Source of the DNA: Clostridia bacterium
GTDB taxonomy: Bacteria > Bacillota > Clostridia > Christensenellales > CAG-138
Direction of reading: 5' to 3'
NCBI GenBank assembly: GCA_017545535.1
Contig: JAFWMS010000026.1
Span: forward strand, 1-42,567
DNA length: 42,567 nucleotides
Part shown: piece after piece, positions 1 through 8,003 of the stretch
Layout of the letters: each line of letters begins with the position of its first letter
Numbering within the stretch: the first letter of the stretch is position 1
The notes under the pieces: model-generated
Database searches by the model: none
What the model was told of the DNA's origin: nothing
The model's input: the letters and a program-made list of their open reading frames with translations, nothing else
Made by a program: the position numbers and the translations under genes

Positions 1-821
1 CGACACCGACGCCAACACCGACGCCAACGCCGGAACCTACACCCACGCCGACCCCCGAACCTACGCCGACCCAGATGCCCAGACCGGAGGCCCAGATCGT
101 CTTCTACCGCACCTCCGAGGTCTACCACGGGCAGGTCCGGTTCACCGTTCCGGCCCTGTTGGAAACGGTAGTGGTCCGCATGTGGGACCGGGGCCTGGAG
201 GAGGAGATCTGGTCGCACGATCTTACACAGGAGGAGCTAAGTCGGGGCGAATACGCGTTCTCTGACTACGACCTGTTCTCCGGGGACTATGTGGAAAAGC
301 ACCTCGATCAGCTCCGGGAGGGGTACGAGCCAGATCCCGTGCTGGAGGTCATCTACACCTTCCGCGCCGAGACCGGTACCGAGACCGTCACGGAGCAGGC
401 AGAACCGGCCTACGAGCCCTGGATCAGCGCCCGCTACGATCTTCAGGACCCCTCGGAGGACTTCTTGGCCTATTTCATGGAGCAGACCACTTATCCCGAC
501 TGCTTCGTGGTCCGCATCGAGGACACCCCTTATGGCGATCTGCATGTGGCCTACGGGGAGGAGGGGGACCTGCCCGCCGGCGGCGTGGCGGTGACCATCA
601 CCGTGGACGGCCGGGCCCTTCCCGGGGACGACTGTCGCCTGGAGACGGAGACGTTTGAATACGAAGGGACCACCTTCTATACCTATCTGTTGATCGTGCC
701 CCGGCCCGAGGACTTTCCGGCCGAAGGTACGGCTCAGATCACCATCGCCCGCCGCCTTCTGAGCTATCCTGACATCACCCGAAGGGACATAAAGGAAGTC
801 ACCTTCGGTCAGGAACAGTGA
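1..821 (+). CDS. Exported or surface protein with Thr/Pro-rich linker, 5' end missing
   Basis: The reading frame is open from the first base, so the start lies upstream. The first visible 25 codons encode a (TP)n/(TPEP)n linker, the same kind found in three other exported proteins of this window, and this suggests a tethered extracellular protein. The remaining ~245 residues are acidic, rich in aromatic residues and beta-prone, with no catalytic motif I recognise; they look like one or two beta-sandwich ligand or wall-binding modules. The gene ends just before a strong hairpin terminator. An ATG at 75 could be called as a start, but it lies in the linker and has no ribosome binding site, so it is not the real one. 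Function unknown. Confidence 0.75.
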   Translation, partial: TPTPTPTPTPEPTPTPTPEPTPTQMPRPEAQIVFYRTSEVYHGQVRFTVPALLETVVVRMWDRGLEEEIWSHDLTQEELSRGEYAFSDYDLFSGDYVEKHLDQLREGYEPDPVLEVIYTFRAETGTETVTEQAEPAYEPWISARYDLQDPSEDFLAYFMEQTTYPDCFVVRIEDTPYGDLHVAYGEEGDLPAGGVAVTITVDGRALPGDDCRLETETFEYEGTTFYTYLLIVPRPEDFPAEGTAQITIARRLLSYPDITRRDIKEVTFGQEQ

Positions 822-828
822 TCCGATC

Positions 829-866
829 AAAAAAGGACCCCTTTGAGCAAGGGGTCCTTTTTCGTG
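829..866. terminator. Bidirectional intrinsic terminator
   Basis: A hairpin with arms AAAAGGACCCCTT and AAGGGGTCCTTTT and a 5-nt loop, with A- and T-tracts on either side, lies between two convergent genes and can end transcription in both directions. Confidence 0.9.
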
Positions 867-875
867 AAAGAAGGA

Positions 876-1589
876 TCACAGATTGGTAACCAACAGCACG
901 ATGCCGGAGGCGATCAGAATCACATACACCATTTTCAGGAAGGTCTGCTGCTTGATCCGATGGGCGAACACACCGCCCAGCCAGGTCCCCAGGAACATGG
1001 GCACGATGGCGATGGCCCCCATGACCATCACCTTTTTGTCAACCTGGCCACCCGCGAAGGTGAGGGAGAGCATCACCGTGTTCAAAATGGCCCAGAGGGC
1101 GTTGTTGGTGGCCCGGAGCTCCCGCTTCTCCGGCATCCGGTCCACGGCGTACACCGCCAAAAAGCTCCCGCCGGACACGAACAGCCCCTGCATGATGCCG
1201 GCAACGGCCAGCGCCAGGTTCTGCACCGCTTTGGAGGCGGGTTTGGCGGCTGGCCAAAAGAGCTTCTTCACGCCGATGCCGATGACCACCGCCCCGTAGA
1301 TGGCCAGCAGGAAGCTCATCTTCACCTGCCCGGCCACCCATTGGGCCGCCAGCACTCCCACCAGCATGACCGCCGCCATCTTGGCAAGCTCCCGCCAGTT
1401 GATGTGCTTCCACTCCGTGATCACCACCGTCAGCCCCGTCAGCAGAGCGATGAAGGTCACCACGGGCTTGGTCACGCCCATGCCCATGAGCAGGATGCCC
1501 AACGGCATGGTGACCACGGTGCCGAAGCCCACCGACGACTGCAGAAACACGCCGAACAGGATCACGAGAAAGAACAGTACCTCGATCAT
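876..1589 (-). CDS. TauE/SafE (TSUP) family membrane transporter
   Basis: A 237-residue, very hydrophobic protein with about seven to eight membrane segments. The N-terminal half carries the family-typical stretch SSVGFGTVVTMPLG after the first helix, and a related glycine/serine-rich stretch (GLFVSGGSFLAVYAVD) recurs in the second half, as expected for the two-repeat TSUP fold. Members export or import sulfite, sulfoacetate, thiosulfate or other small organic anions; the substrate cannot be read from the sequence. The start at 1589 is supported by AGGAGG a few bases upstream. It is monocistronic, with its own near-consensus promoter and a palindromic operator. Family confidence is high, substrate unknown. 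Confidence 0.88.
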   Translation of the reverse strand: MIEVLFFLVILFGVFLQSSVGFGTVVTMPLGILLMGMGVTKPVVTFIALLTGLTVVITEWKHINWRELAKMAAVMLVGVLAAQWVAGQVKMSFLLAIYGAVVIGIGVKKLFWPAAKPASKAVQNLALAVAGIMQGLFVSGGSFLAVYAVDRMPEKRELRATNNALWAILNTVMLSLTFAGGQVDKKVMVMGAIAIVPMFLGTWLGGVFAHRIKQQTFLKMVYVILIASGIVLLVTNL

Positions 1590-1624
1590 GGGCCCTCCTT
1601 CTCCCCGGCGGGGGATGTGAAAGA

Positions 1625-1665
1625 TGATATATCATATTATATAGGAAAGGGCGCGTTCTGTCAAT
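1625..1665 (-). promoter_or_regulatory. Promoter of the TSUP gene with 12-bp palindromic operator
   Basis: On the minus strand TTGACA (1660-1665), a 17-nt spacer and TATAAT (1637-1642) form a full consensus promoter. Directly downstream, across the expected start of transcription, lies the perfect palindrome ATGATATATCAT (1625-1636). Its position over +1 suggests repression, probably by a GntR- or MarR-like dimer encoded elsewhere. Confidence 0.75.
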
Positions 1666-1766
1666 TTGCGGCCCGGCCATATGCAGTTTATGTGTCTAAA
1701 TATGCAGCGCCGCCGCCTCCGGGGCCACAGGATGCGGGGTGTTTTGCCGCGTTTTATCGGGATATC

Positions 1767-1795
1767 TTGACAAACAGATGCTTTTTTTGTATACT
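1767..1795 (+). promoter_or_regulatory. Promoter of the oxoproline operon
   Basis: TTGACA (1767-1772), a 17-nt spacer and TATACT (1790-1795). The leader to the pxpA start is about 75 nt and ends with the ribosome binding site AAAGGAG. I see no riboswitch or attenuator fold in it. Confidence 0.8.
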
Positions 1796-1877
1796 ATATG
1801 CAAGCAATATGAATGCTGCAACATTTTTTGCGGGCGGGTATCGGACGGCATGGGCCCAATAAGGAAAGGAGCGTATC

Positions 1878-2648
1878 ATGTTTAGAGTCGACTTGAATGC
1901 GGACCTGGGAGAAAGCTTCGGCGCGTACAAGATCGGTTGCGACGCCGAGGTGCTGGAGCAGGTGACCTCTGCAAACGTGGCCTGCGGCTGGCACGCTGGG
2001 GACCCGGTGGTGCTGAACAAGACCCTGGCTATGGCGAAGGAGAAGGGTGTGTGCGTGGGGGCCCATCCCGGCTATCCTGACCTCATGGGCTTTGGACGGC
2101 GGGACATGAAGCTGACGCCTGACGAAGAATATGCCTATACCCTGTATCAGCTGGGGGCTTTCGCCGCCTTCGCCAAGAAGAACGGCCTGGAGATCCAGCA
2201 TCTGAAGGCCCACGGCGCCATGTACAACACCGCCGGGAAGGACATCAATCTGGCCCTGGCCATCTGTAAAGCCGTGAAGGATTTCGACCCGGAGATCATC
2301 CTGCTGGGGCTTTCCGGCTCCAAGCTCATCGAAGCGGCCCAGGAGCTGGGCCTCAAGGCCGCCAGCGAGATCTTCGCCGACCGGGCCTATGAGGAGGACG
2401 GTTCCCTGGTGAACCGGAAGAAGCCCGGCGCCATGATCGAGGATGAAGAGGAGGCCATCGCCCGGGTGGTCCGCATGATCAAGGAGGGGAAGGTCACCGC
2501 CATCACCGGCAAGGACATCCCCGTGAAGGCCGATTCCATCTGCGTCCATGGCGACGGTCCCAAGGCTCTGGCCTTCACCAGCCGCATCCGGGCGAAATTA
2601 ACGGAGGAAGGCATCGCCCTGGCTCCGTTCCACACATTCATTTCATAA
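1878..2648 (+). CDS. pxpA: 5-oxoprolinase subunit A (LamB/YcsF family)
   Basis: A 256-residue cytosolic protein with the family hallmarks NADLGESFG near the N-terminus, [12 protein letters not shown] around residues 34-45 and GAHPGYPD around 57-64. These belong to the polysaccharide-deacetylase-like TIM barrel of PxpA. With PxpB and PxpC it forms the ATP-dependent 5-oxoprolinase that opens pyroglutamate to L-glutamate, a damage-repair and scavenging step for the cyclised form of glutamate and glutamine. It is the first gene of a five-gene operon in the same direction as the neighbours, with a 15-nt gap to pxpB. Start chosen from the AGGAG a few bases upstream. Length is normal for the family. 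Confidence 0.95.
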   Translation: MFRVDLNADLGESFGAYKIGCDAEVLEQVTSANVACGWHAGDPVVLNKTLAMAKEKGVCVGAHPGYPDLMGFGRRDMKLTPDEEYAYTLYQLGAFAAFAKKNGLEIQHLKAHGAMYNTAGKDINLALAICKAVKDFDPEIILLGLSGSKLIEAAQELGLKAASEIFADRAYEEDGSLVNRKKPGAMIEDEEEAIARVVRMIKEGKVTAITGKDIPVKADSICVHGDGPKALAFTSRIRAKLTEEGIALAPFHTFIS

Positions 2649-2663
2649 GATACGGAGGAAGCT

Positions 2664-3383
2664 ATGGCAAGGATCCTAACTTCCTCCGATTGTTCGTTGT
2701 GCGTTGAATTCGGAAACGCAATCTCGGAGGAGATCAACAAGCAGGTACGTTCCTTCACTGTGGCGGTCGAGGCAGCCCAGATCGAAGGGATCACAGAGCT
2801 GGTCCCCACCTACCGCTCCGTCACGGTCCATTACCGGCCGGAGATCATCGGCTATGCCCGGCTCTATGAAAAACTGAACAATATTTTGAACGACCTCACC
2901 GCGGCGGAGATCCCCCCGGCGGGTGAGATTCGAGTGCCGGTGCTCTATGGCGGGTCCCATGGACCTGACCTGGAGAACGTGGCCAAGCTCCATGACATGA
3001 CTCCGGAAGAGGTCATCAAGATCCATACCGCTCCCGTCTACCTCAACTATATGCTGGGCTTTTTGCCCGGTTTCTGCTATTTGGGCGGCTTGGATGAGCG
3101 CATCCATACCCCGCGGCTGACCACGCCTCGGGTGAGCATTCCGGCGGGCTCCGTGGGTATCGCCGGTTCCCAGACGGGCATTTATCCTTTGACCTCCCCC
3201 GGAGGCTGGCAGCTCATCGGGCAGACGCCCCTGCGGCTCTATGATCCCAAGCGGGAAAAGGCCATCCTGGTGGACGCGGGCATGACCATGAAATTCTATC
3301 CCATCGACGAAGAAGAGTATGAGCGCATCCGTCGGGAAAACTATCCCGAGGAGTACACTCAGGAGGGAGGGCAGAAGGCATGA
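2664..3383 (+). CDS. pxpB: 5-oxoprolinase subunit B (KipI family)
   Basis: A 239-residue cyclophilin-like-fold protein. The segment LPGFCYLGGLDERI followed by TPRVSIPAGSVGIAG is the characteristic allophanate-hydrolase-subunit-1/KipI signature. The N-terminal ~80 residues form the KipI N-domain. It pairs with PxpC to complete the ATP-using half of 5-oxoprolinase; Bacillus subtilis KipI was first described as an inhibitor of the KinA sporulation kinase. A ribosome binding site (CGGAGGAAG) precedes the ATG. The stop overlaps the pxpC start in an ATGA junction, so the two are translationally coupled. Confidence 0.95.
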   Translation: MARILTSSDCSLCVEFGNAISEEINKQVRSFTVAVEAAQIEGITELVPTYRSVTVHYRPEIIGYARLYEKLNNILNDLTAAEIPPAGEIRVPVLYGGSHGPDLENVAKLHDMTPEEVIKIHTAPVYLNYMLGFLPGFCYLGGLDERIHTPRLTTPRVSIPAGSVGIAGSQTGIYPLTSPGGWQLIGQTPLRLYDPKREKAILVDAGMTMKFYPIDEEEYERIRRENYPEEYTQEGGQKA

Positions 3384-4423
3384 TCTCCTTCCGAAAAAAA
3401 GGCCTTTTGACCACGGTGCAGGACTTTGGCCGCATCGGCTATCAGCGCTACGGCATGCCCGTCTGCGGCGCCATGGACCATTTCGCCATGGCGTTGGCGA
3501 ACCTGCTGGTGGGCAACCCCCGAGGGGAGGCGGTCGTGGAGGCCACGGTTCTGGGCCCCACCATCGTCTTTGACGAGCCGGAGATCTTCGCCGTCACCGG
3601 CGGCGACTTCGGTCCCACCCTGAACGGGGAGCCCATCGAGAATAGTCGGGCCTACCGTGCAGAGGCGGGGGACACCCTGGCCCTTCCCATGGCCAAGAGC
3701 GGCGCCCGGGCCTACATCGCCTTTGCGGGCGGCCTGGATCTTGAAGAGGTGATGGGCAGCCGCTCCACCTTCCTGAAGGGGGGCATCGGCGGCCTTGACG
3801 GCAAGCCCATCCAGGACGGGAGCGTGATCGGCCTCAGGGCGCCCATCGACGATATTTGGGATCTGGAGGAGCGGTTCGTTCCCCAGGAGCTGCTGCCGAA
3901 GTATGGCGATGAGGTGGAGGTCCGCTTCACCTATGGCCCCCAGGACGATCTGTTCAGCCCCGCCGGCAAACGGACCTTCACCACCAGCGAATACGCCCTC
4001 AGCGACAAGAGCGATCGGATGGGCTTCCGCATGGACGGCCCAGCGGTGGAGCGGGCGGCGGGAAGCGACGGCAACATCATCTCCGACGGCATCTGCTTCG
4101 GCGCCATCCAGGTCACCAACAGCCAGCCCATCGTCATGATGGCGGATCGGCAGACCACCGGCGGCTATCCCAAGCTGGGCTGCGTGATCGCCGCGGATCT
4201 GCCGCTGCTGGCCCAGCTCAAGGCCGGGGACAAGGTCCGCTTCCGCCCCGTGTCCGCGGCGACGGCCCAGGCGGTGTATCGCCGGCAGCAGAAGATCCTT
4301 GACAAGCTGGAAAAGCGCCTGGCTCTCCCGGAACCTGAGCCGGAGCCCCTGTGCGGCCGATTCCTCATTCGTGTGAATGGGGTGGAATACGACATCTATC
4401 TCGAGGAACAGTACGACGCGTAA
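3380..4423 (+). CDS. pxpC: 5-oxoprolinase subunit C (KipA, biotin-dependent carboxyltransferase-like)
   Basis: A 347-residue protein of the allophanate-hydrolase-subunit-2 family. Recognisable parts are the N-terminal LLTTVQDFGRIGYQRYGMP, the AFAGGLDLEEVMGSRST segment near residue 115-131 and, near 250-275, the stretch MMADRQTTGGYPKLG that is diagnostic for the family. It forms the PxpB-PxpC complex that phosphorylates and opens 5-oxoproline with PxpA. It overlaps pxpB by 4 nt. The C-terminal ~60 residues are charged and Pro/Glu-rich. Family length is usually 320-340, so this one is complete. Confidence 0.95.
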   Translation: MISFRKKGLLTTVQDFGRIGYQRYGMPVCGAMDHFAMALANLLVGNPRGEAVVEATVLGPTIVFDEPEIFAVTGGDFGPTLNGEPIENSRAYRAEAGDTLALPMAKSGARAYIAFAGGLDLEEVMGSRSTFLKGGIGGLDGKPIQDGSVIGLRAPIDDIWDLEERFVPQELLPKYGDEVEVRFTYGPQDDLFSPAGKRTFTTSEYALSDKSDRMGFRMDGPAVERAAGSDGNIISDGICFGAIQVTNSQPIVMMADRQTTGGYPKLGCVIAADLPLLAQLKAGDKVRFRPVSAATAQAVYRRQQKILDKLEKRLALPEPEPEPLCGRFLIRVNGVEYDIYLEEQYDA

Positions 4424-4434
4424 AGGAGGAAGCC

Positions 4435-5265
4435 ATGCCCAATTTTGACATCAGCCAATATGTGAACATCCCCCCCGTGGAGCTGCGCCGTCTGGTTCGC
4501 GCCGGACAGGTGAAAAGCATCCCGACCGCCGGCATGTGCGCCGGCTACGCTCAGGCGAATCTGGTGATCCTGCCCCGGGAATACGCCGAAGACTTCAAGG
4601 AGTTCGCCCGGCTGAACCCCGGCCCCTGCCCCATTTTGGAGGTGCTGGACGGCGACCCCCATACCCATGACATGGGCGAGGACGGCAACATCCTCACCGA
4701 CATCCCGGAATACTTCATCTATAAGGACGGCAAGCTGGTGGATCGGTGCACCGACGCCACCCCCTACTGGCAGGAGGGCATGGTAGGCTTCCTCATCGGC
4801 TGCAGCTTCTCCTTCGAGGAGGCGCTGATGCGGGCCGGCATCGAGGTCCGCCACATCGCCACCGGGCGGAACGTGCCCATGTACAAGACCAGCGTCATGA
4901 CCAAGCCCGCCGGCCCCTTCTGCGGGCCAACGGTGTGCTCCATGCGGCCCATGACTCCGGCGGACGCCCAGCGGGCCTATGAGATCACCTCGGCCATGCC
5001 CAACGTCCACGGGGCCCCCATCCAGATCGGCGAGCCGGAGAAGATCGGCGTCCGGGACGTGATGAAGCCCGATTACGGCGAGGCGGTGGACATCTATCCC
5101 GGGGAGGTCCCCGTGTTCTGGCCCTGCGGCGTTACGCCCCAGGCTGCCATCGAGAACGCCAAGCCCCCCATCGTCATCACCCATTCCCCGGGGCACATGT
5201 TCGTGACCGATATCCTCAACAGCGAGCTGAACGACTATCTGGAACAAAAGAAGCAGAAGGCATAA
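4435..5265 (+). CDS. DUF1445 putative hydro-lyase / D-glutamate cyclase-like protein
   Basis: A 276-residue protein matching the DUF1445 (UPF0317, YcsI) family, with conserved stretches AGMCAGYAQANLVILP near residue 35, IGCSFSFEEAL near 120, NVPMYKT near 145, and a C-terminal CGVTPQAA plus ITHSPGHMFVTD. The mammalian mitochondrial D-glutamate cyclase contains this domain and turns D-glutamate into 5-oxo-D-proline, so a link to oxoproline metabolism is reasonable. The same gene neighbours pxpABC in B. subtilis (ycsI). The start at 4435 has AAAGGAGG placed correctly; a longer frame beginning inside pxpC is not needed. Whether the stereochemistry fits PxpABC, generally assayed on the L-form, is open. 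Confidence 0.85.
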   Translation: MPNFDISQYVNIPPVELRRLVRAGQVKSIPTAGMCAGYAQANLVILPREYAEDFKEFARLNPGPCPILEVLDGDPHTHDMGEDGNILTDIPEYFIYKDGKLVDRCTDATPYWQEGMVGFLIGCSFSFEEALMRAGIEVRHIATGRNVPMYKTSVMTKPAGPFCGPTVCSMRPMTPADAQRAYEITSAMPNVHGAPIQIGEPEKIGVRDVMKPDYGEAVDIYPGEVPVFWPCGVTPQAAIENAKPPIVITHSPGHMFVTDILNSELNDYLEQKKQKA

Positions 5266-5340
5266 AAGGATAGATCAGGCGGAAACTGCTAAGCTGCCTG
5301 TCTTCAGATAGAACCGAACGAAAAAACAAGGAGGGAAACT

Positions 5341-6603
5341 ATGAGCAAATTCTGGAAAAGACTCAAGCAGGTGGGCCCCGGCGCCGTAGTTGCGGCGGCC
5401 TTCATCGGTCCTGGCACCGTCACCACCTGTACCGTCTCCGGCGCCAGCTACGGCTACACCCTGCTGTGGGCGCTGCTGTTCTCCACCATCTCCGTCATCG
5501 TTCTGCAAAGCATGGCCTCCAAGCTGGGCATCGTCAAAAAGGTGGGCCTGGGCGAGGCGCTCCGGGAGAAGTACACCGGCAAGGGTGTCCGCATCCTGCT
5601 GGCGATCCTGGTCATCGGCGCCGTGTTCATCGGCAACGTAGCCTACGAGACCGGCAACATCTCCGGCGGTATCCTGGGTCTGCAGGCCATCTGGCCCTCC
5701 CTGGGCAAGATCCCGGTGGCCATCTTCGTGTTTGCCGTGGCCGCAGGCTTGCTGCTCTCCGGCAAGTATGACATCGTGGAGAAGGTGCTCACCGCCCTGG
5801 TGGTCCTCATGGGCGTGCTGTTCCTCATCACCGCCATCGCCGTGCAGCCCAACTGGGGCGAAGTGCTCAAGGGCCTCTTCGTGCCCCGGGTGCCCCAGAT
5901 GAACCGGGCCTGGTTCTATGTGACCGGCCTCATCGGCACCACCGTGGTCCCCTACAACATCTACCTGCACGCCTCCTCCTCCGCCAAGAAGTGGGGCAAG
6001 GAGGGTGACAAGGACGAAGCGCTCAGCACCTCCCTCACCGACTCCATCCTGTCCATCGGTCTGGGCGGCATCATCTCCATGTGCATCGTCATCACCGCCG
6101 CCGTCTGCTACGACGGTTCCGGCACCGCTGCCATCGCCAACGGCAAGGCCATGGCGGAGCAGCTCAAGCCCATCCTGGGCAACTGGGCCACGGTGGCCTT
6201 CGGCATCGGCCTGTTCGCGGCGGGCATGAGCTCCGCCATCACGGCGCCTCTGGCCGCGGCGTTCGCCAGCTCCGGCATCCTGGGCTGGGGCGAGGACATG
6301 AAGAAAAAGCGCTTCATGGCCATTTGGGGCATCGTTATCGTCTTCGGTCTGGTGGCTGTGTGCACCATCGGCGCTTCCCCCACGGAGATCATCCTCTTCG
6401 CTCAGGCGGCCAACGCCTTCCTGCTGCCCATCACCGCCATCCTGCTGATGATCGTCTGCAACGACAAGAAGTACATGGACGGTCACAACAACGGCATCGT
6501 GATCAACATCCTGGGCGTGATCGTGCTGGCGCTGACCCTGCTCATCGCCTTCAAGAACATGACGGGCTTCACCGAGTCCTTCATGAAGCTGATCAACGGC
6601 TAA
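5341..6603 (+). CDS. NRAMP-like transporter of the oxoproline operon (YcsG type), non-canonical metal site
   Basis: A 420-residue membrane protein with about eleven helices and the overall NRAMP/LeuT-like pattern. In true Mn/Fe NRAMPs helix 1 carries DPGN and helix 6 carries MPH. Here the helix 1 motif reads GPGT (residues 23-26 in FIGPGTVTT) and helix 6 reads VPY (in TTVVPYNIYLH), so the metal-ligating Asp, Asn, Met and His are all absent. Together with its place behind pxpABC and DUF1445 (as ycsG in B. subtilis) this argues for a small organic substrate such as 5-oxoproline or an amino acid, not a divalent metal. The start has AGGAGGG. The 75-nt gap to the previous gene contains only a weak 5-bp dyad. 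Confidence 0.85.
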   Translation: MSKFWKRLKQVGPGAVVAAAFIGPGTVTTCTVSGASYGYTLLWALLFSTISVIVLQSMASKLGIVKKVGLGEALREKYTGKGVRILLAILVIGAVFIGNVAYETGNISGGILGLQAIWPSLGKIPVAIFVFAVAAGLLLSGKYDIVEKVLTALVVLMGVLFLITAIAVQPNWGEVLKGLFVPRVPQMNRAWFYVTGLIGTTVVPYNIYLHASSSAKKWGKEGDKDEALSTSLTDSILSIGLGGIISMCIVITAAVCYDGSGTAAIANGKAMAEQLKPILGNWATVAFGIGLFAAGMSSAITAPLAAAFASSGILGWGEDMKKKRFMAIWGIVIVFGLVAVCTIGASPTEIILFAQAANAFLLPITAILLMIVCNDKKYMDGHNNGIVINILGVIVLALTLLIAFKNMTGFTESFMKLING

Positions 6604-6628
6604 AGGGGGCAACCCCAAAAATAATTCG

Positions 6629-6665
6629 ACCCGGAGCCTGATTAGCAGGGGCTCCGGGCCGTGTT
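6629..6665. terminator. Terminator between the oxoproline operon and arcA
   Basis: Arms ACCCGGAGCC and GGCTCCGGGC with an 11-nt loop. There is a T-rich tail on the plus strand (GTGTTTTGTTTT) and an A/T-rich tail on the minus strand, so it can serve both convergent units. Confidence 0.8.
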
Positions 6666-6701
6666 TTGTTTTGGGTCGATATGGGGTCGTCGTTTGCGGG
6701 A

Positions 6702-7922
6702 TCAGATCCCGTCCCGGACAAAAGGCATGCTCATGCAGCGGGGGCCGCCCCGGCCCCGGGAGAGCTCGGAGGAGGGGATCTCGTGGACGGTGATGCCGTG
6801 GTCCCGGAGGATGCTGTTGGTCACGTGGTTGCGGATGTAGGTGATCACCTCGCCGGGAGCCACCGCCAAGGTATTGGCGCCGTCGTTCCACTGCTCCCGG
6901 GCCGCGTCGATGGTGCTGGCGCCGCCGCAGCGGATCAGGGTGATCTTGTCCAGGCCCATGACCTTCTGCAGCGCCTCGTCGATAGGCAGATCGGTCTCGG
7001 CGATGTTCAGCTTCCGCTTCCCGTCGCCCTTCGTCAGCAGGAAGGAACGCATGGACCGCTGGATGTTGGGATGCACCACGAACTTGTCCACGTCCACCAT
7101 GGTCATGACCGTGTCAAGGTGCATGAAGGTGCGGAACTTGGGCAGGTCGATGACCAGGATCTGCTCCACGCCCATGTCGGCGCCCAGGACCTTCTCCGCC
7201 ATGTCCTCAATGGCCTGGGGGCTGGTGCGCTCGCTCATGCCGATGGCCATGGTCCTTTCGTTCAGCACCAGGGTGTCGCCGCCCTCGATGGACCAGGCCT
7301 TGTTCCGCTCGTACCAGTGGGGCACGTTCTTATAGATGGGATGATACCGGAAGATGTAATCCGCGAACAGGGTCTCCCGCTGCCGGATCTCGTTAGCCAT
7401 ATGGGAGATGATGACCCCGTTGCCCAGGCAGGCGAAGGGGTCCCGGGTGAAGTACAGATTGGGCATGGACTCGGCGTAAAAGGGGAAGTCCTCCTGGGCG
7501 TAATCCACCAGATGGTACTTGGTGAGCTTGGGGATCTGGCTCTTGCGCACGCCGCCGGCCATGGCGTCGAACAGCTTGTCCGTGGGCAGAGCCAATAGAT
7601 ATTCCTTCACCGCCTCCTGCATGTAGGAGCCGTAGAGATGGGCCTCCCGCACGTAGTCGTTCACCAGCTCCTCCCGGACGCCGGCCCGGTTCACCGCCTC
7701 GCACAGCAGATCCTTCAGATACACCACGTTCACCCCGCACTGCCGCAGGATGCAGGCGAAGGTGTCGTGTTCCTGCTGGGCGTAGATCAGGTAGGGGATG
7801 TCGTCAAAGAGCTGATGGGACAGATAGTCGGGCATCAGATTCTCCAATTCCACGCCGGGGCGGTGGAGCAGGACGGTCTTGAGTTTTCCGACTTCGGAAC
7901 GAACGCTGATGGGGGATTCCAT
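6702..7922 (-). CDS. arcA: Arginine deiminase
   Basis: A 406-residue cytosolic enzyme, L-arginine to citrulline plus ammonia, the first step of the ADI pathway. Family marks seen: N-terminal VGKLKTVLLHRPG, the FTRDPFACLGNGVI substrate-site stretch, IEGGDTLVLN, a central HLDTVMTMVD, and the C-terminal GGPRCMSMP with the catalytic Cys (about residue 396). Length matches the family (400-415). No arcB, arcC or arginine/ornithine antiporter is adjacent, so the rest of the pathway must be elsewhere, or arginine is deiminated only for ammonia or citrulline. The start has AAAGGAG about 11 nt upstream. Confidence 0.97.
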   Translation of the reverse strand: MESPISVRSEVGKLKTVLLHRPGVELENLMPDYLSHQLFDDIPYLIYAQQEHDTFACILRQCGVNVVYLKDLLCEAVNRAGVREELVNDYVREAHLYGSYMQEAVKEYLLALPTDKLFDAMAGGVRKSQIPKLTKYHLVDYAQEDFPFYAESMPNLYFTRDPFACLGNGVIISHMANEIRQRETLFADYIFRYHPIYKNVPHWYERNKAWSIEGGDTLVLNERTMAIGMSERTSPQAIEDMAEKVLGADMGVEQILVIDLPKFRTFMHLDTVMTMVDVDKFVVHPNIQRSMRSFLLTKGDGKRKLNIAETDLPIDEALQKVMGLDKITLIRCGGASTIDAAREQWNDGANTLAVAPGEVITYIRNHVTNSILRDHGITVHEIPSSELSRGRGGPRCMSMPFVRDGI

Positions 7923-7951
7923 GGTGGACAGTAGCTCCTTTTCAAAAGAAT

Positions 7952-7991
7952 AGTATAGTGGGTTCGGCAGATATACGAATGTACGATCTGC
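7952..7991 (-). promoter_or_regulatory. Possible arcA promoter -10 and upstream dyad
   Basis: On the minus strand TATACT (7952-7957) lies about 30 nt before the arcA start, but no good -35 is visible 17 nt upstream. A dyad GCAGAT-N13-ATCTGC (7967-7991) overlaps the -35 area, which would fit an activator-dependent promoter. Weak evidence. Confidence 0.4.
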
Positions 7992-8003
7992 ATGTTCGTG
8001 GTT

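Noticed and set aside
3..75. Short tandem DNA repeat or CRISPR-like repeat at the left edge
   Set aside because: It is the codon repeat of a Thr/Pro linker (ACx CCx) in frame with the gene and has no spacer structure.
5275..6891. 538-residue antisense frame over the NRAMP-like gene
   Set aside because: Composition (His/Asp/Gln/Gly rich) is typical of antisense to a membrane protein gene, with no ribosome site.
7967..7991. ArgR/AhrC box upstream of arcA
   Set aside because: The dyad GCAGAT-N13-ATCTGC does not resemble the 18-bp ARG box; kept only as a weak regulatory site.
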